This document shows, in pieces, positions 15,661 to 23,133 of a stretch of DNA of 44,309 bases. The notes beneath the pieces are model-generated. The model made no database searches. It was not told where the DNA came from and worked only from the letters and a program-made list of their open reading frames with translations. The stretch comes from UBA4615 sp044371545 (GTDB lineage Bacteria > Pseudomonadota > Gammaproteobacteria > Burkholderiales > Burkholderiaceae_E): the NCBI GenBank assembly GCA_044371545.1, contig JBILTM010000008.1, positions 1 to 44,309 on the forward strand, read 5' to 3'. The translations under genes and the position numbers were made by a program. How positions within the stretch are numbered: the stretch's first letter is position 1; each line of letters opens with the position of its first letter.

Positions 15661-16680
15661 ATGAGCGGCAGCATCCTCGTGACCGGCGGCGCCGGTTACA
15701 TCGGCTCGCACACCGTGCTCGAGCTGCTGCAGTCCGGCTTCGACGTCGTCGTGCTCGACAACCTGTCGAACGCGAGCCCCGAGTCGCTCGAGCGCGTCGC
15801 CGCGATCACCGGCCGCCGCGCGACGCTGGTGGTCGGCGACATCCGCGACGAGGCGCTCCTCACGCGCATGCTCGCCGAGCGGCCCTTCGATGCTGCGATC
15901 CACTTCGCAGGACTGAAGGCCGTCGGCGAGTCGGTGCAGAAGCCGCTCGCCTACTACGACAGCAACGTCGCCGGCACGACGACGTTGCTGCGCTGCATGG
16001 ACGCGGCCGGCGTGCGCAGGATCGTGTTCAGTTCGTCGGCGACCGTCTACGGCGACCCGGAGTCGGTGCCGATCGGCGAGGACGCCAAGACCGGCGCGAC
16101 CAATCCGTACGGCCGCACGAAGTGGTTCGTCGAGTTCGTGCTGCAGGACCTCGCGAAGTCGGACGCGCGCTGGTCGATCGGCAACCTGCGCTACTTCAAC
16201 CCGGTCGGCGCGCACCCGAGCGGGCGCATCGGCGAGGACCCGCAGGGCATCCCGAACAACCTGATGCCGTTCGTCGCGCAGGTCGCGGTCGGCCGGCGCG
16301 AGAAGCTCTCGGTGTTCGGCGGCGACTGGCCGACGAAGGACGGCACCGGCGTGCGCGACTACATCCACGTCGTCGACCTCGCGCAGGGCCACCTCGCGGC
16401 GCTGCGCCGCGTGCACGAGACCGCGGGCTTCTGGACGGTGAACCTCGGCACCGGCAACGGCTACTCGGTGCTCGACATGGTCAAGGCCTTCGAGCGCGCG
16501 AGCGGCCGACCGGTGCCGTACGCGATCGTCGACCGGCGCCCGGGCGACATCGCCGAGTGCTACGCCGACCCGGCCGTCGCCGAGCGGCTGCTCGGCTGGC
16601 GCGCGAAGCTCGGCATCGACGCGATGTGCGCCGACGCGTGGCGCTGGCAGAGCGCGAATCCCAACGGCTACCGGGCCTGA
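15661..16680 (+). CDS. galE: UDP-glucose 4-epimerase
   Basis: This 339-residue extended short-chain dehydrogenase has an NAD-binding TGGAGYIGSH near residues 8-17, SSSATVYG with the catalytic Ser/Thr, and YGRTK with the catalytic Tyr and Lys. RYFNPVGAHPSG and YIHVVDLAQGHL are GalE hallmarks. It interconverts UDP-glucose and UDP-galactose for surface polysaccharide. GGGAG at 15651-15655 sets the ATG 15661 start. It is divergent from manC, and the two sugar-nucleotide genes probably serve the same glycan. A strong GC hairpin follows the stop. Confidence 0.97.
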   Translation: MSGSILVTGGAGYIGSHTVLELLQSGFDVVVLDNLSNASPESLERVAAITGRRATLVVGDIRDEALLTRMLAERPFDAAIHFAGLKAVGESVQKPLAYYDSNVAGTTTLLRCMDAAGVRRIVFSSSATVYGDPESVPIGEDAKTGATNPYGRTKWFVEFVLQDLAKSDARWSIGNLRYFNPVGAHPSGRIGEDPQGIPNNLMPFVAQVAVGRREKLSVFGGDWPTKDGTGVRDYIHVVDLAQGHLAALRRVHETAGFWTVNLGTGNGYSVLDMVKAFERASGRPVPYAIVDRRPGDIAECYADPAVAERLLGWRAKLGIDAMCADAWRWQSANPNGYRA

Positions 16681-16686
16681 GCGCCC

Positions 16687-16713
16687 GCCGCGCCGGACCC
16701 GGTCCGGCGCGGC
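16687..16713 (+). terminator. strong GC hairpin after galE
   Basis: Thirteen bases (GCCGCGCCGGACC) and their exact reverse complement flank one C, beginning 7 bases after the galE stop. It is a likely transcription end or RNA stabiliser, although no U-run follows. The rest of the gap to 16860 shows nothing else that I recognise. Confidence 0.6.
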
Positions 16714-16860
16714 AGCCCGTCCGCATCGTCGCATCCGCGCCTCGGCGCGACCACCGGCCACCGGCGTGCGGGCCCCGCATGTCCGGAATGTCCCGAGAGC
16801 CCCCCGGCGAGCATCGGGGATCGCCGGCGCAGCGTGGCCGCGCCGCGCACACTGCGATGC

Positions 16861-17667
16861 ATGGACCTCCTCCGTCCTCCGATGCGCCCGAGCGCGCGCG
16901 CCGCCACCCGCCGGAATGCACCCGTCGCGCTCGTCGCGGCGACGCTCGCGCTCGCCGGCTGCTCCCCGGGCGACGGGCCGGGCCCGCGTGGCCTGCTGCA
17001 CGTCGACGCGCCGGTGCTGGTGGCGATGGAGGGCGAGCCGGTCGCCGCGTCGGCGCTCGCGCCCGCGGCCGCCGCGCGCGACGCCGGCGCGCGGCTCGTG
17101 GCGGCGGTGGTCGCCGGTGTCGGCGCGCTCGCCGCGACGCCCGGCGTGCGGATGCTCGGCGCGCCGCTCGCCGCGCTCGAAGCCGCGCCCGAGGCGCCCG
17201 ACTGCGCGGCCGGCGGCGGGGCGCTGCGCGAGACGCTCGACACGCTGCGCGCCGCGCTGCGCCCCGCCGGCCACGAGACCGCCGACGCGTTCCGTCGCGG
17301 CGTCGACCGCGAGTGGCATCCGACCCGCCCCGATCCGGTCGTCGCCGCCACGGTCGCGCCGCCCGCGCTCGACGCGGCACGCCGCGACGGCCACCCGGTG
17401 GTGCTCAGCGTCGGCCCGGTCACGCTGTCGCCCGCCTCGCACGCGGGCCGCGACGGCTGTCGCGCGGCGATCGAGGCGCGCGTGGTGATGCGCGCGGTGC
17501 GCACCTTCGATGGCGGCGTGCGCTTCGAGACCGTGCGTCGCCTGACGCTCGCGGAGGCGTCCGACGCCGACGCGCTGCGCGCCTGGGCGGCCGACCCGGA
17601 GCGCGTCGGGGCCGCGCTGCAGCGGCTCGGCGAGCGCCTCGCCGCGGACGTGCGCTGGCTGCTCTGA
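16861..17667 (+). CDS. putative lipoprotein of unknown function
   Basis: I do not recognise a family. From ATG 16861 it has 268 residues; ATG 16882 is an alternative. A basic N-terminus and hydrophobic core end in a lipobox, LALAGC-S, so the mature protein should be lipid-anchored from that Cys. The mature part is Ala-rich with further cysteines in PDCAAGGG and GRDGCRAAIE, which could form a disulfide. The end, about residues 205-268, looks like an amphipathic beta-alpha domain (VVMRAVRTFDGGVRFETVRRL, then helices). Reading-frame base bias is strong and matches the neighbours, supporting a real gene. It converges on the kinase gene. Confidence 0.65.
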   Translation: MDLLRPPMRPSARAATRRNAPVALVAATLALAGCSPGDGPGPRGLLHVDAPVLVAMEGEPVAASALAPAAAARDAGARLVAAVVAGVGALAATPGVRMLGAPLAALEAAPEAPDCAAGGGALRETLDTLRAALRPAGHETADAFRRGVDREWHPTRPDPVVAATVAPPALDAARRDGHPVVLSVGPVTLSPASHAGRDGCRAAIEARVVMRAVRTFDGGVRFETVRRLTLAEASDADALRAWAADPERVGAALQRLGERLAADVRWLL

Positions 17668-17678
17668 GGCGCGGTGCG

Positions 17679-17695
17679 CGCGCGCTCAGCGCGCG
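17679..17695. terminator. hairpin between the lipoprotein and the deoxynucleoside kinase genes
   Basis: CGCGCGC and GCGCGCG flank TCA, the minus-strand stop codon of the kinase gene. It is a short GC stem without a U-run that could help end both converging transcripts. Confidence 0.4.
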
Positions 17696-18330
17696 AGGTT
17701 GAAGAACTCGCGTCGGCCGCGCATCGAGGCGACGTGCTGCAGCAGCAGGTCGAGGTCGGCGTCGCGGTCCACCGGGTTCAGGTGCTCGGTGTTGACGATC
17801 AGCAGCGGCGCCGCGTCGAAGTGGTGGAAGAAGCGGCTGTACGCGTCGGCCAGCGCGCGCAGGTACTCCTCCGAGATCGAGGCCTCGATCGGTACGCCGC
17901 GCTTCCTCACGCGCTCGACCAGCGTGTCGGGTTGCGCCTGCAGGTAGATCACCAGGTCGGGCGTCGGCGCCTGCGGCTTCAGGTTGTCGAAGATCTGGCG
18001 ATAGAGCGCGAGCTCGTCGTCCGACAGCGTCAGCCGCGCGAACAGCGGATCCTTCTCGAGCAGGAAGTCGCCGACCGCCGCCGACTGGAACAGGTCGCGC
18101 TGCGCGAGGTCGCGCAGCTGGTGGACCCGCTGGAAGAGGAAGAAGAGCTGCGTCGGCAGCGCGTAGCGCGCGCTGTCGCGGTAGAAGCGCTCGAGGAACG
18201 GGTTGGCCTGCGGCTCCTCGAGCACCGTCTGCGCGCCGAAGCGCTCGGACAGGCGCCGCGCGAGCGAGGTCTTGCCTGCGCCGATCGGGCCCTCAACGAC
18301 GATGTGGCGCCAGCGGTCGAACGGATTCAT
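17686..18330 (-). CDS. deoxynucleoside kinase (dGK/dCK family)
   Basis: The 214-residue protein has a P-loop GPIGAGKTS at residues 14-22, EEPQANPFLERFYRD for substrate binding, and a C-terminal lid region with RVRKRGVPIEASISEEYL. This matches bacterial deoxyguanosine/deoxyadenosine kinase-like proteins that salvage deoxynucleosides. It is the last gene of the hda-HAD-pcnB-folK operon, placed next to folK as in other betaproteobacteria. ATG 18330 lies 10 bases after the stop of the 23-codon microprotein gene. Confidence 0.9.
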   Translation of the reverse strand: MNPFDRWRHIVVEGPIGAGKTSLARRLSERFGAQTVLEEPQANPFLERFYRDSARYALPTQLFFLFQRVHQLRDLAQRDLFQSAAVGDFLLEKDPLFARLTLSDDELALYRQIFDNLKPQAPTPDLVIYLQAQPDTLVERVRKRGVPIEASISEEYLRALADAYSRFFHHFDAAPLLIVNTEHLNPVDRDADLDLLLQHVASMRGRREFFNLAR

Positions 18331-18340
18331 CGGCGAAGGC

Positions 18341-18412
18341 TCACGAGCGGAAGATGAAGTAGACGGCGCCGAGCAGGCAGAGCGCGGGCAGGGCGGCGTG
18401 GAACGTGTTCAT
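18341..18412 (-). CDS. 23-residue single-span membrane microprotein, coupled to folK
   Basis: This short gene fills the whole space between folK and the kinase gene. Its ATG (18412-18410) overlaps the folK stop as ATGA, the usual sign of translational coupling. The peptide begins MNTFHAALPALC and ends VYFIFRS: a hydrophobic span of about 17 residues with a positive end, suited to one membrane helix. All 23 codons end in G or C, as in the neighbouring real genes. I know of no described family. It may be a real microprotein, or only a spacer that keeps ribosomes moving from folK to the kinase. Confidence 0.5.
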   Translation of the reverse strand: MNTFHAALPALCLLGAVYFIFRS

Positions 18413-18918
18413 CGGCGGCGTGGGGTCGGGGACCACGGGTCGCAGCGCTGCTCGGCGACGCGGGCGAGCCATTGTCGCACCGGGCCGCGTCCGGGGACCA
18501 CGACCCCCTCGTCGATGTCGGCCATCGGCCGCAGCACGAACGCGCGCTCGTGCAGCCGCGGATGGGGCACGACCAGCGCCGGCGCGCCGTCGACGGCCGG
18601 CAGGTCGAGCATGGCCTCGCCGGCGAGCAGCAGGTCGAGATCGAGCGTGCGGGGGGCGTTGCGGAACGCGCGCTCGCGGCCGAAGCGCGCCTCGATCGCC
18701 TGCAGCGCCGCCAGCAGCTCGAGTGGCGCGAGCGTCGTGTCGAGCCGCGCGACCGCGTTCAGGTAGTCGGGGCCGCCCGCGTCGACCGGCGCGCTCGCCC
18801 ACAGCCGCGAGCGCGCGACGAGCCGGGTGCGGGGCAGCGTGCGCAGCGCGTCGAGGGCCGCCTCGATCGTCGCGCGCCGGTCGCCGAGGTTGGCGCCGAG
18901 CCCGATCCAGGCGTCCAC
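18409..18918 (-). CDS. folK: 6-hydroxymethyl-7,8-dihydropterin pyrophosphokinase
   Basis: The 169-residue protein transfers pyrophosphate from ATP to hydroxymethyl-dihydropterin in folate synthesis. Signature parts: GLGANLGD at the start, RNAPRTLDLDLLL (the HPPK signature with the two Mg-binding Asp) and PHPRLHERAFVLRP. GTG 18918 gives the family N-terminus (VDAWIGLGANLGD) and lies 10 bases after the pcnB stop. Longer readings are arginine-rich and not family-like. The stop overlaps the start of a membrane microprotein gene. Confidence 0.95.
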   Translation of the reverse strand: MDAWIGLGANLGDRRATIEAALDALRTLPRTRLVARSRLWASAPVDAGGPDYLNAVARLDTTLAPLELLAALQAIEARFGRERAFRNAPRTLDLDLLLAGEAMLDLPAVDGAPALVVPHPRLHERAFVLRPMADIDEGVVVPGRGPVRQWLARVAEQRCDPWSPTPRRR

Positions 18919-18928
18919 GCGACGCCGC

Positions 18929-20458
18929 TCAGGCGGGCGGCTCGCCCGAGCGCGGCGAACCGCCGGACGCGTGCGGCGGCAGCGGGTCGCGCCAGCGCGG
19001 ATCGTCGCCCGGCGCGTCCGGCGCGTCGTCGCCGGCGTCCGGCGCACCCTCGGCGGCGCCTTCGCCCCCCTCGCCGCCGGCCCGCCGGCCGCTGCGGCGA
19101 CGCCGCCGGCGCTTGGTGCCGGTGCGTGCCTCGCCGGGCCGGGCCTCGAGCAGCCGCTCGCGGGTCGCGGCGTCGCCCTCGACGAACTCGGTCCACCAGC
19201 GGCCGAGCTCCTCGGGCAGCTCGCCGGCCTCGACGCGAAGCAGCAGGAAGTCGTAGCCGGCGCGGAAGCGCAGGTGCTCCATCGCGCGCAGCGCGCCGCG
19301 CCCGCCCTTCTCGAGCCGCGGCTGCAGGCCCCAGATCTCGCGCATGTCGGCGATGAAGCGGCGCTGGATGGCGAGCTTGCTCGCCTGCTCGTCGAGCACC
19401 GAGTCCATCGCCTCCATCAGCGCGGGGATCGAGTGCTCGCCGGCGGCCTTGCGCGCCTGCCAGCGGTCGGACACCAGCTGCCAGAGCAGCGTCGCGAACA
19501 GGAAGCCCGGCGAGACCGACCTGCCGGCGCGCACGCGCGCGTCGGTGTTGCCGAGCGCGACCTCGATGAAGCGCTCGCCGTGCGGCTGCTCGAGGATCAC
19601 GTCGAGCAGCGGCAGCAGCCCGTGGTGCAGGCCCTCGGTGCGCAGCCGCCGCACGCAGGCGAGCGCGTGGCCCGACTCGAGCAGCTTCAGCATCTCGTCG
19701 AAGAGGCGCGCCGACGGCACGTTCTCGATCAGGTCGGCGAGCTCTGCGATCGGCGCGAGCGTGGCCTTGTCGACGTGGAAGTCGAGCTTGGCCGCGAAGC
19801 GCACCGTGCGCAGCATCCGCACCGGGTCCTCGCGGTAGCGCGTGGCCGGGTCGCCGATCATCCGCAGCGTGCGCGCCTTCAGGTCCTCGACGCCGCCGAG
19901 CCAGTCGAGCACCTGGTCGGCGACCGGGTCGTAGTAGAGCGCGTTGACGGTGAAGTCGCGCCGCAGCGCGTCCTCCTGCTGCGTGCCGAAGACGTTGTCG
20001 CGCAGCACGCGGCCGTGCTCGTCGGTTTCGGCGTCGGCCTGCAGCGCGCGGAAGGTCGAGGTCTCGATCGTCTCGCGGCCGAACATCACGTGCACGATCT
20101 TGAAGCGCCGGCCGATGATCCGCGCACGGCGGAACGAGGCCTGCACCTGCTCGGGCGTCGCGTCGGTGGCGACGTCGAAGTCCTTGGGCACGAGGCCGAG
20201 CAGCGAGTCGCGCACGCCGCCGCCGACGACGAAGGCCTTGAACCCGGCGCGCTGCAGGATCTCGCAGGTGCGGAACGCGGCCTGCGAGATCTGGTCGGGG
20301 CGGATGCCGAGCTCGGCGCCCTTGTAGGTCCGCAGCTTCGGGCCGGTGGGCGCGGCCGGGCCGCGGGCGCGCTGCGCGGAGGGCGACGCGGCCGGCGCGG
20401 CCGGCGCGGAGTCGGACGCGCCGCCTCCGAAGAGCTTGCGGATGAATGCGACGATCAT
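18929..20458 (-). CDS. pcnB: poly(A) polymerase I
   Basis: The protein has 509 residues. The class II nucleotidyltransferase core has GGGVRDSLLGLVPKDFDVATDA with the catalytic Asp pair, followed by RRARIIGRRFKIVHV, RRDFTVNALYYDP and REDPVRMLRTVRFAAKLDF. PcnB adds 3' A tails that direct RNA decay; tRNA nucleotidyltransferases are similar, but the length and basic tail (TKRRRRRRSGRRAGG, then an acidic/Gly end) favour PcnB. An Ala/Pro-rich leader of about 35 residues precedes the core. ATG 20458 overlaps the HAD gene stop as ATGA. Confidence 0.95.
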   Translation of the reverse strand: MIVAFIRKLFGGGASDSAPAAPAASPSAQRARGPAAPTGPKLRTYKGAELGIRPDQISQAAFRTCEILQRAGFKAFVVGGGVRDSLLGLVPKDFDVATDATPEQVQASFRRARIIGRRFKIVHVMFGRETIETSTFRALQADAETDEHGRVLRDNVFGTQQEDALRRDFTVNALYYDPVADQVLDWLGGVEDLKARTLRMIGDPATRYREDPVRMLRTVRFAAKLDFHVDKATLAPIAELADLIENVPSARLFDEMLKLLESGHALACVRRLRTEGLHHGLLPLLDVILEQPHGERFIEVALGNTDARVRAGRSVSPGFLFATLLWQLVSDRWQARKAAGEHSIPALMEAMDSVLDEQASKLAIQRRFIADMREIWGLQPRLEKGGRGALRAMEHLRFRAGYDFLLLRVEAGELPEELGRWWTEFVEGDAATRERLLEARPGEARTGTKRRRRRRSGRRAGGEGGEGAAEGAPDAGDDAPDAPGDDPRWRDPLPPHASGGSPRSGEPPA

Positions 20459-21147
20459 CGCGCCACGCCCTCGAAGAGCCGCAGCACCGGCCAGCCGCGC
20501 TCGATCGCGGCGGCGTGCAGCACGTCGTCGGGATTGGTCGCGACCGGGTCGGTCACGCGCTCGAGCAGCGGCAGGTCGTTGCGCGAGTCGCTGTAGAACC
20601 ACGAGCGCTCGAAGGCCCCGAGTGCGTGGCCGAGCGACGCGAGCCACTCGCCGGTACGCACGATCTTGCCCTCGCGGAACGACGGGGTGCCCTCGGTGCG
20701 GCCGGTGTATTCGCCGTCGGGGCGCTGCTCGACGCCGGTGGCGATCAGGTGCTCGATGCCGAACGCGCGGGCGATCGGTGCGGTGACGAACGCGTTGGTG
20801 GCGGTGACCAGTGCGACCAGGTCGCCGCGTGCGCGGTGGCGCTGCACCAGCTCGCGCGCCTGCGGCAGGATCCGCGGCTCGATCACCTCCGCCATGTAGC
20901 GGCGGTGCCAGGCGTCGAGCGTCGCGCGCGGGTGTGCGGCGAGCGGTGCGAGCTGGAAGCGCAGGAACTGCGCGATGTCGAGCGTGCCGGCCTGGTACGC
21001 GCGGTAGAAGCGGTCGTTCTCGCGCTCGTGGGCCTCGCCGTCGAGCACCCCGATGCGGACCAGGAACCGCGACCATTCGTAGTCGCTGTCGATCGGCAGC
21101 AGCGTATGGTCGAGGTCGAAGAGGGCCAGGTGCATCGCGGTGGGCAT
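20455..21147 (-). CDS. HAD-IB family phosphatase (SerB-like)
   Basis: The 230-residue protein has motif I FDLDHTLLPIDSD with the nucleophile Asp, motif II ALVTATN, and motif III/IV with YSDSRNDLPLLERV. This is the phosphoserine-phosphatase-like subgroup with a small helical cap. The substrate is not known; the gene is regularly found between hda and pcnB in betaproteobacteria. ATG 21147 begins one base after the hda stop; ATG 21135 (MHLALFDLD) is an equally good start. The end overlaps pcnB by 4 bases. Confidence 0.92.
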   Translation of the reverse strand: MPTAMHLALFDLDHTLLPIDSDYEWSRFLVRIGVLDGEAHERENDRFYRAYQAGTLDIAQFLRFQLAPLAAHPRATLDAWHRRYMAEVIEPRILPQARELVQRHRARGDLVALVTATNAFVTAPIARAFGIEHLIATGVEQRPDGEYTGRTEGTPSFREGKIVRTGEWLASLGHALGAFERSWFYSDSRNDLPLLERVTDPVATNPDDVLHAAAIERGWPVLRLFEGVAR

Positions 21148-21148
21148 T

Positions 21149-21910
21149 CTACGGCATGTCCGACGGCGGCCCGGGCGGCGGCAACGGCGCGTCCGGGGGT
21201 GCGCCGGCGGGCGCCCCGGGCGCCTCGAGGGGCAGTCCGGCCTGCGCGAACTCGCGCAGCAGCGGCACGGTGATCGCGCGCTTGCGGGCGAGCGCGTAGG
21301 CGTCGATCGCGTCGACCAGCGCCCGCAGGCTGCCGAGGTCGCGCGGCGCGTGCGTCATCAGCCACGGCACCACGTCGGGCGCGATCGCGAGGCCGCGCTC
21401 GGCGAACGTGCCCGCGAGCGCCTGCGCGGTGTCGGCGTCGGACAGTCGACGCAACTGCAGCACCAGGCCCCAGCCGAGCCGCGTCGCGAGCTCCGGCATC
21501 AGCGCGAGCCGGCCCGGCGGCTGCTCGCCGGTGCAGCCGAGCGCGGCGGCGCCGTCGGCGGCGACCGCGTCGAACAGGTGGAAGGTCGCGGCCTGGCGCG
21601 GTCGGTCGAGCCGATCGCAGTCGTCGACGAGCCAGAGCCGCACCGCGGCGTCGAACACGAAGGCCTCGGGCGCTGCGTCCGGACCGAGCCGGCGCGCGGT
21701 GCCCGCCGGCGCCGCGCCCTCCAGCGCGCGCAGCAGGTGGCTGCGTCCGCAGGAGCGCGGCCCCCACAGGTACAGGAAGCGCGAGGCCGCGCCGCGCGAC
21801 GCTCCGAGCAGCGCCCGCGCGGCGTCGAGCGCCTCGCGGTTGTCGCCGACGACGAAGTTGTCGAAGGTCGGCGGCGGCGGCGGACCGAGGTCGAGGGCGA
21901 GCTGGGACAC
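21149..21910 (-). CDS. hda: DnaA regulatory inactivator Hda
   Basis: The 253-residue protein opens SQLALDLGPPPPPTFDNFV, where QLALDL is a sliding-clamp-binding motif as in other Hda proteins. The AAA+ domain has P-loop-like GPRSCGRSHLL, Walker-B-like LWLVDDCDRL, and sensor/arginine-finger region RLGWGLVLQLRRLSD. Hda with the DNA-loaded clamp stimulates ATP hydrolysis by DnaA and so limits re-initiation. The start is GTG 21910, which places the clamp motif at the N-terminus. A Pro/Ala-rich tail ends the protein. It is the first gene of the minus-strand operon and divergent from purM. Confidence 0.93.
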   Translation of the reverse strand: MSQLALDLGPPPPPTFDNFVVGDNREALDAARALLGASRGAASRFLYLWGPRSCGRSHLLRALEGAAPAGTARRLGPDAAPEAFVFDAAVRLWLVDDCDRLDRPRQAATFHLFDAVAADGAAALGCTGEQPPGRLALMPELATRLGWGLVLQLRRLSDADTAQALAGTFAERGLAIAPDVVPWLMTHAPRDLGSLRALVDAIDAYALARKRAITVPLLREFAQAGLPLEAPGAPAGAPPDAPLPPPGPPSDMP

Positions 21911-21978
21911 GACGTGGGGTGGAGCCGCAGGGGGGCCGGGATCGAGACCGGGGGAACGGCCGGGGGAGGGCGGGCCGG

Positions 21979-22005
21979 TACAATTCCGGCTCGCGCCACA
22001 TTGTA
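21979..22005. promoter_or_regulatory. back-to-back -10 elements between hda and purM
   Basis: TACAAT at 21979-21984 (plus) and TACAAT on the minus strand at 22005-22000 form an inverted pair with 15 bases between. The plus copy would serve purM (start 50 bases downstream), the minus copy hda (start about 90 bases away). Both match the -10 consensus in five of six positions; -35 elements are not evident. Confidence 0.5.
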
Positions 22006-22034
22006 TCGGCCCCGCTCCCGGGGGCCCCGCCGCC

Positions 22035-23102
22035 ATGACCACACCCGCCACGCCCCCCGCGCCGCTGACCTACAAGGACGCCGGGGTCGACATCGACGCC
22101 GGCGACGCGCTGGTCGAGCGGATCAAGCCGCTCGCGAAGCGCACGATGCGCGAAGGCGTGCTGGCCGGCATCGGCGGCTTCGGCGCGCTGTTCGAGGTGC
22201 CCAAGCGCTACCGCGAGCCGGTGCTGGTGTCGGGCACCGACGGCGTCGGCACCAAGCTGCGGCTGGCCTTCGCACTCGGCCGCCACGACACCGTCGGCAT
22301 CGACCTGGTCGCGATGAGCGTCAACGACATCCTGGTGCAGGGCGCCGAGCCGCTGTTCTTCCTCGACTACTTCGCCTGCGGGCGGCTCGACGTCGACACC
22401 GCGGCCCGCGTGGTCGGCGGCATCGCCGCCGGCTGCGAGCAGGCGGGCTGCGCGCTGATCGGCGGCGAGACCGCCGAGATGCCCGACATGTACCCCGACG
22501 GCGAGTACGACCTCGCCGGCTTCGCGGTCGGTGTCGTCGAGAAGTCGGCCGCGATCTCGGGCCGCTCGATCCGACCGGGCGACGCGGTGATCGGCCTCGC
22601 GTCGAGTGGTCCCCACTCGAACGGCTACTCGCTGGTGCGCCGCGTGATCCAGCGCGCGCACGGCTCGCTCGACGCGGCCGCGATGGACGCGCCGTTCGGC
22701 GGCGCGGGCACCTTCGCCGACGCGGTGATGGCGCCGACGCGCATCTACGTGAAGCCGGTGCTCGCGCTGCTGGGCGCCGTGCCGGTGAAGGGCATCGCGC
22801 ACATCACCGGCGGCGGGCTCGTCGAGAACGTGCCGCGCGTGCTGCCCGACGGCTGCCGCGCGGTGCTGCACCGGAGCGCGTGGACGATGCCGCCGGTCTT
22901 CGAGTGGCTGCAGCGCGAGGGCGGCATCGCCGACGCGGAGATGCACCGCGTCTTCAACTGCGGCATCGGCATGACGATCGTCGTCGATGCGGCGCACGCC
23001 GACGACGCGGTCGCGCGGCTGCGCGCCGCTGGCGAAGCGGCGGTGCGGATCGGCGAGATCGACGCGCGGCCCGGCGGCGGCGCCGCGACCGTGGTCGTCT
23101 GA
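22035..23102 (+). CDS. purM: phosphoribosylformylglycinamidine cyclo-ligase
   Basis: The 355-residue protein is AIR synthetase, the fifth step of purine synthesis. Family motifs in order: LTYKDAGVDIDAGD, SGTDGVGTKLRLA, GIDLVAMSVNDILVQGAEPLFFLDYFA, GGETAEMPDMY, GLASSGPHSNGYSL, AHITGGGLVENVPR and the C-terminal VFNCGIGM. ATG 22035 is chosen from the family N-terminus. It is divergent from hda and followed after 31 bases by tamA on the same strand, so tamAB may be read from the purM promoter. Confidence 0.98.
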   Translation: MTTPATPPAPLTYKDAGVDIDAGDALVERIKPLAKRTMREGVLAGIGGFGALFEVPKRYREPVLVSGTDGVGTKLRLAFALGRHDTVGIDLVAMSVNDILVQGAEPLFFLDYFACGRLDVDTAARVVGGIAAGCEQAGCALIGGETAEMPDMYPDGEYDLAGFAVGVVEKSAAISGRSIRPGDAVIGLASSGPHSNGYSLVRRVIQRAHGSLDAAAMDAPFGGAGTFADAVMAPTRIYVKPVLALLGAVPVKGIAHITGGGLVENVPRVLPDGCRAVLHRSAWTMPPVFEWLQREGGIADAEMHRVFNCGIGMTIVVDAAHADDAVARLRAAGEAAVRIGEIDARPGGGAATVVV

Positions 23103-23133
23103 ACCCCCCGCCGCGCGCCGCCCGACGCTGGTG

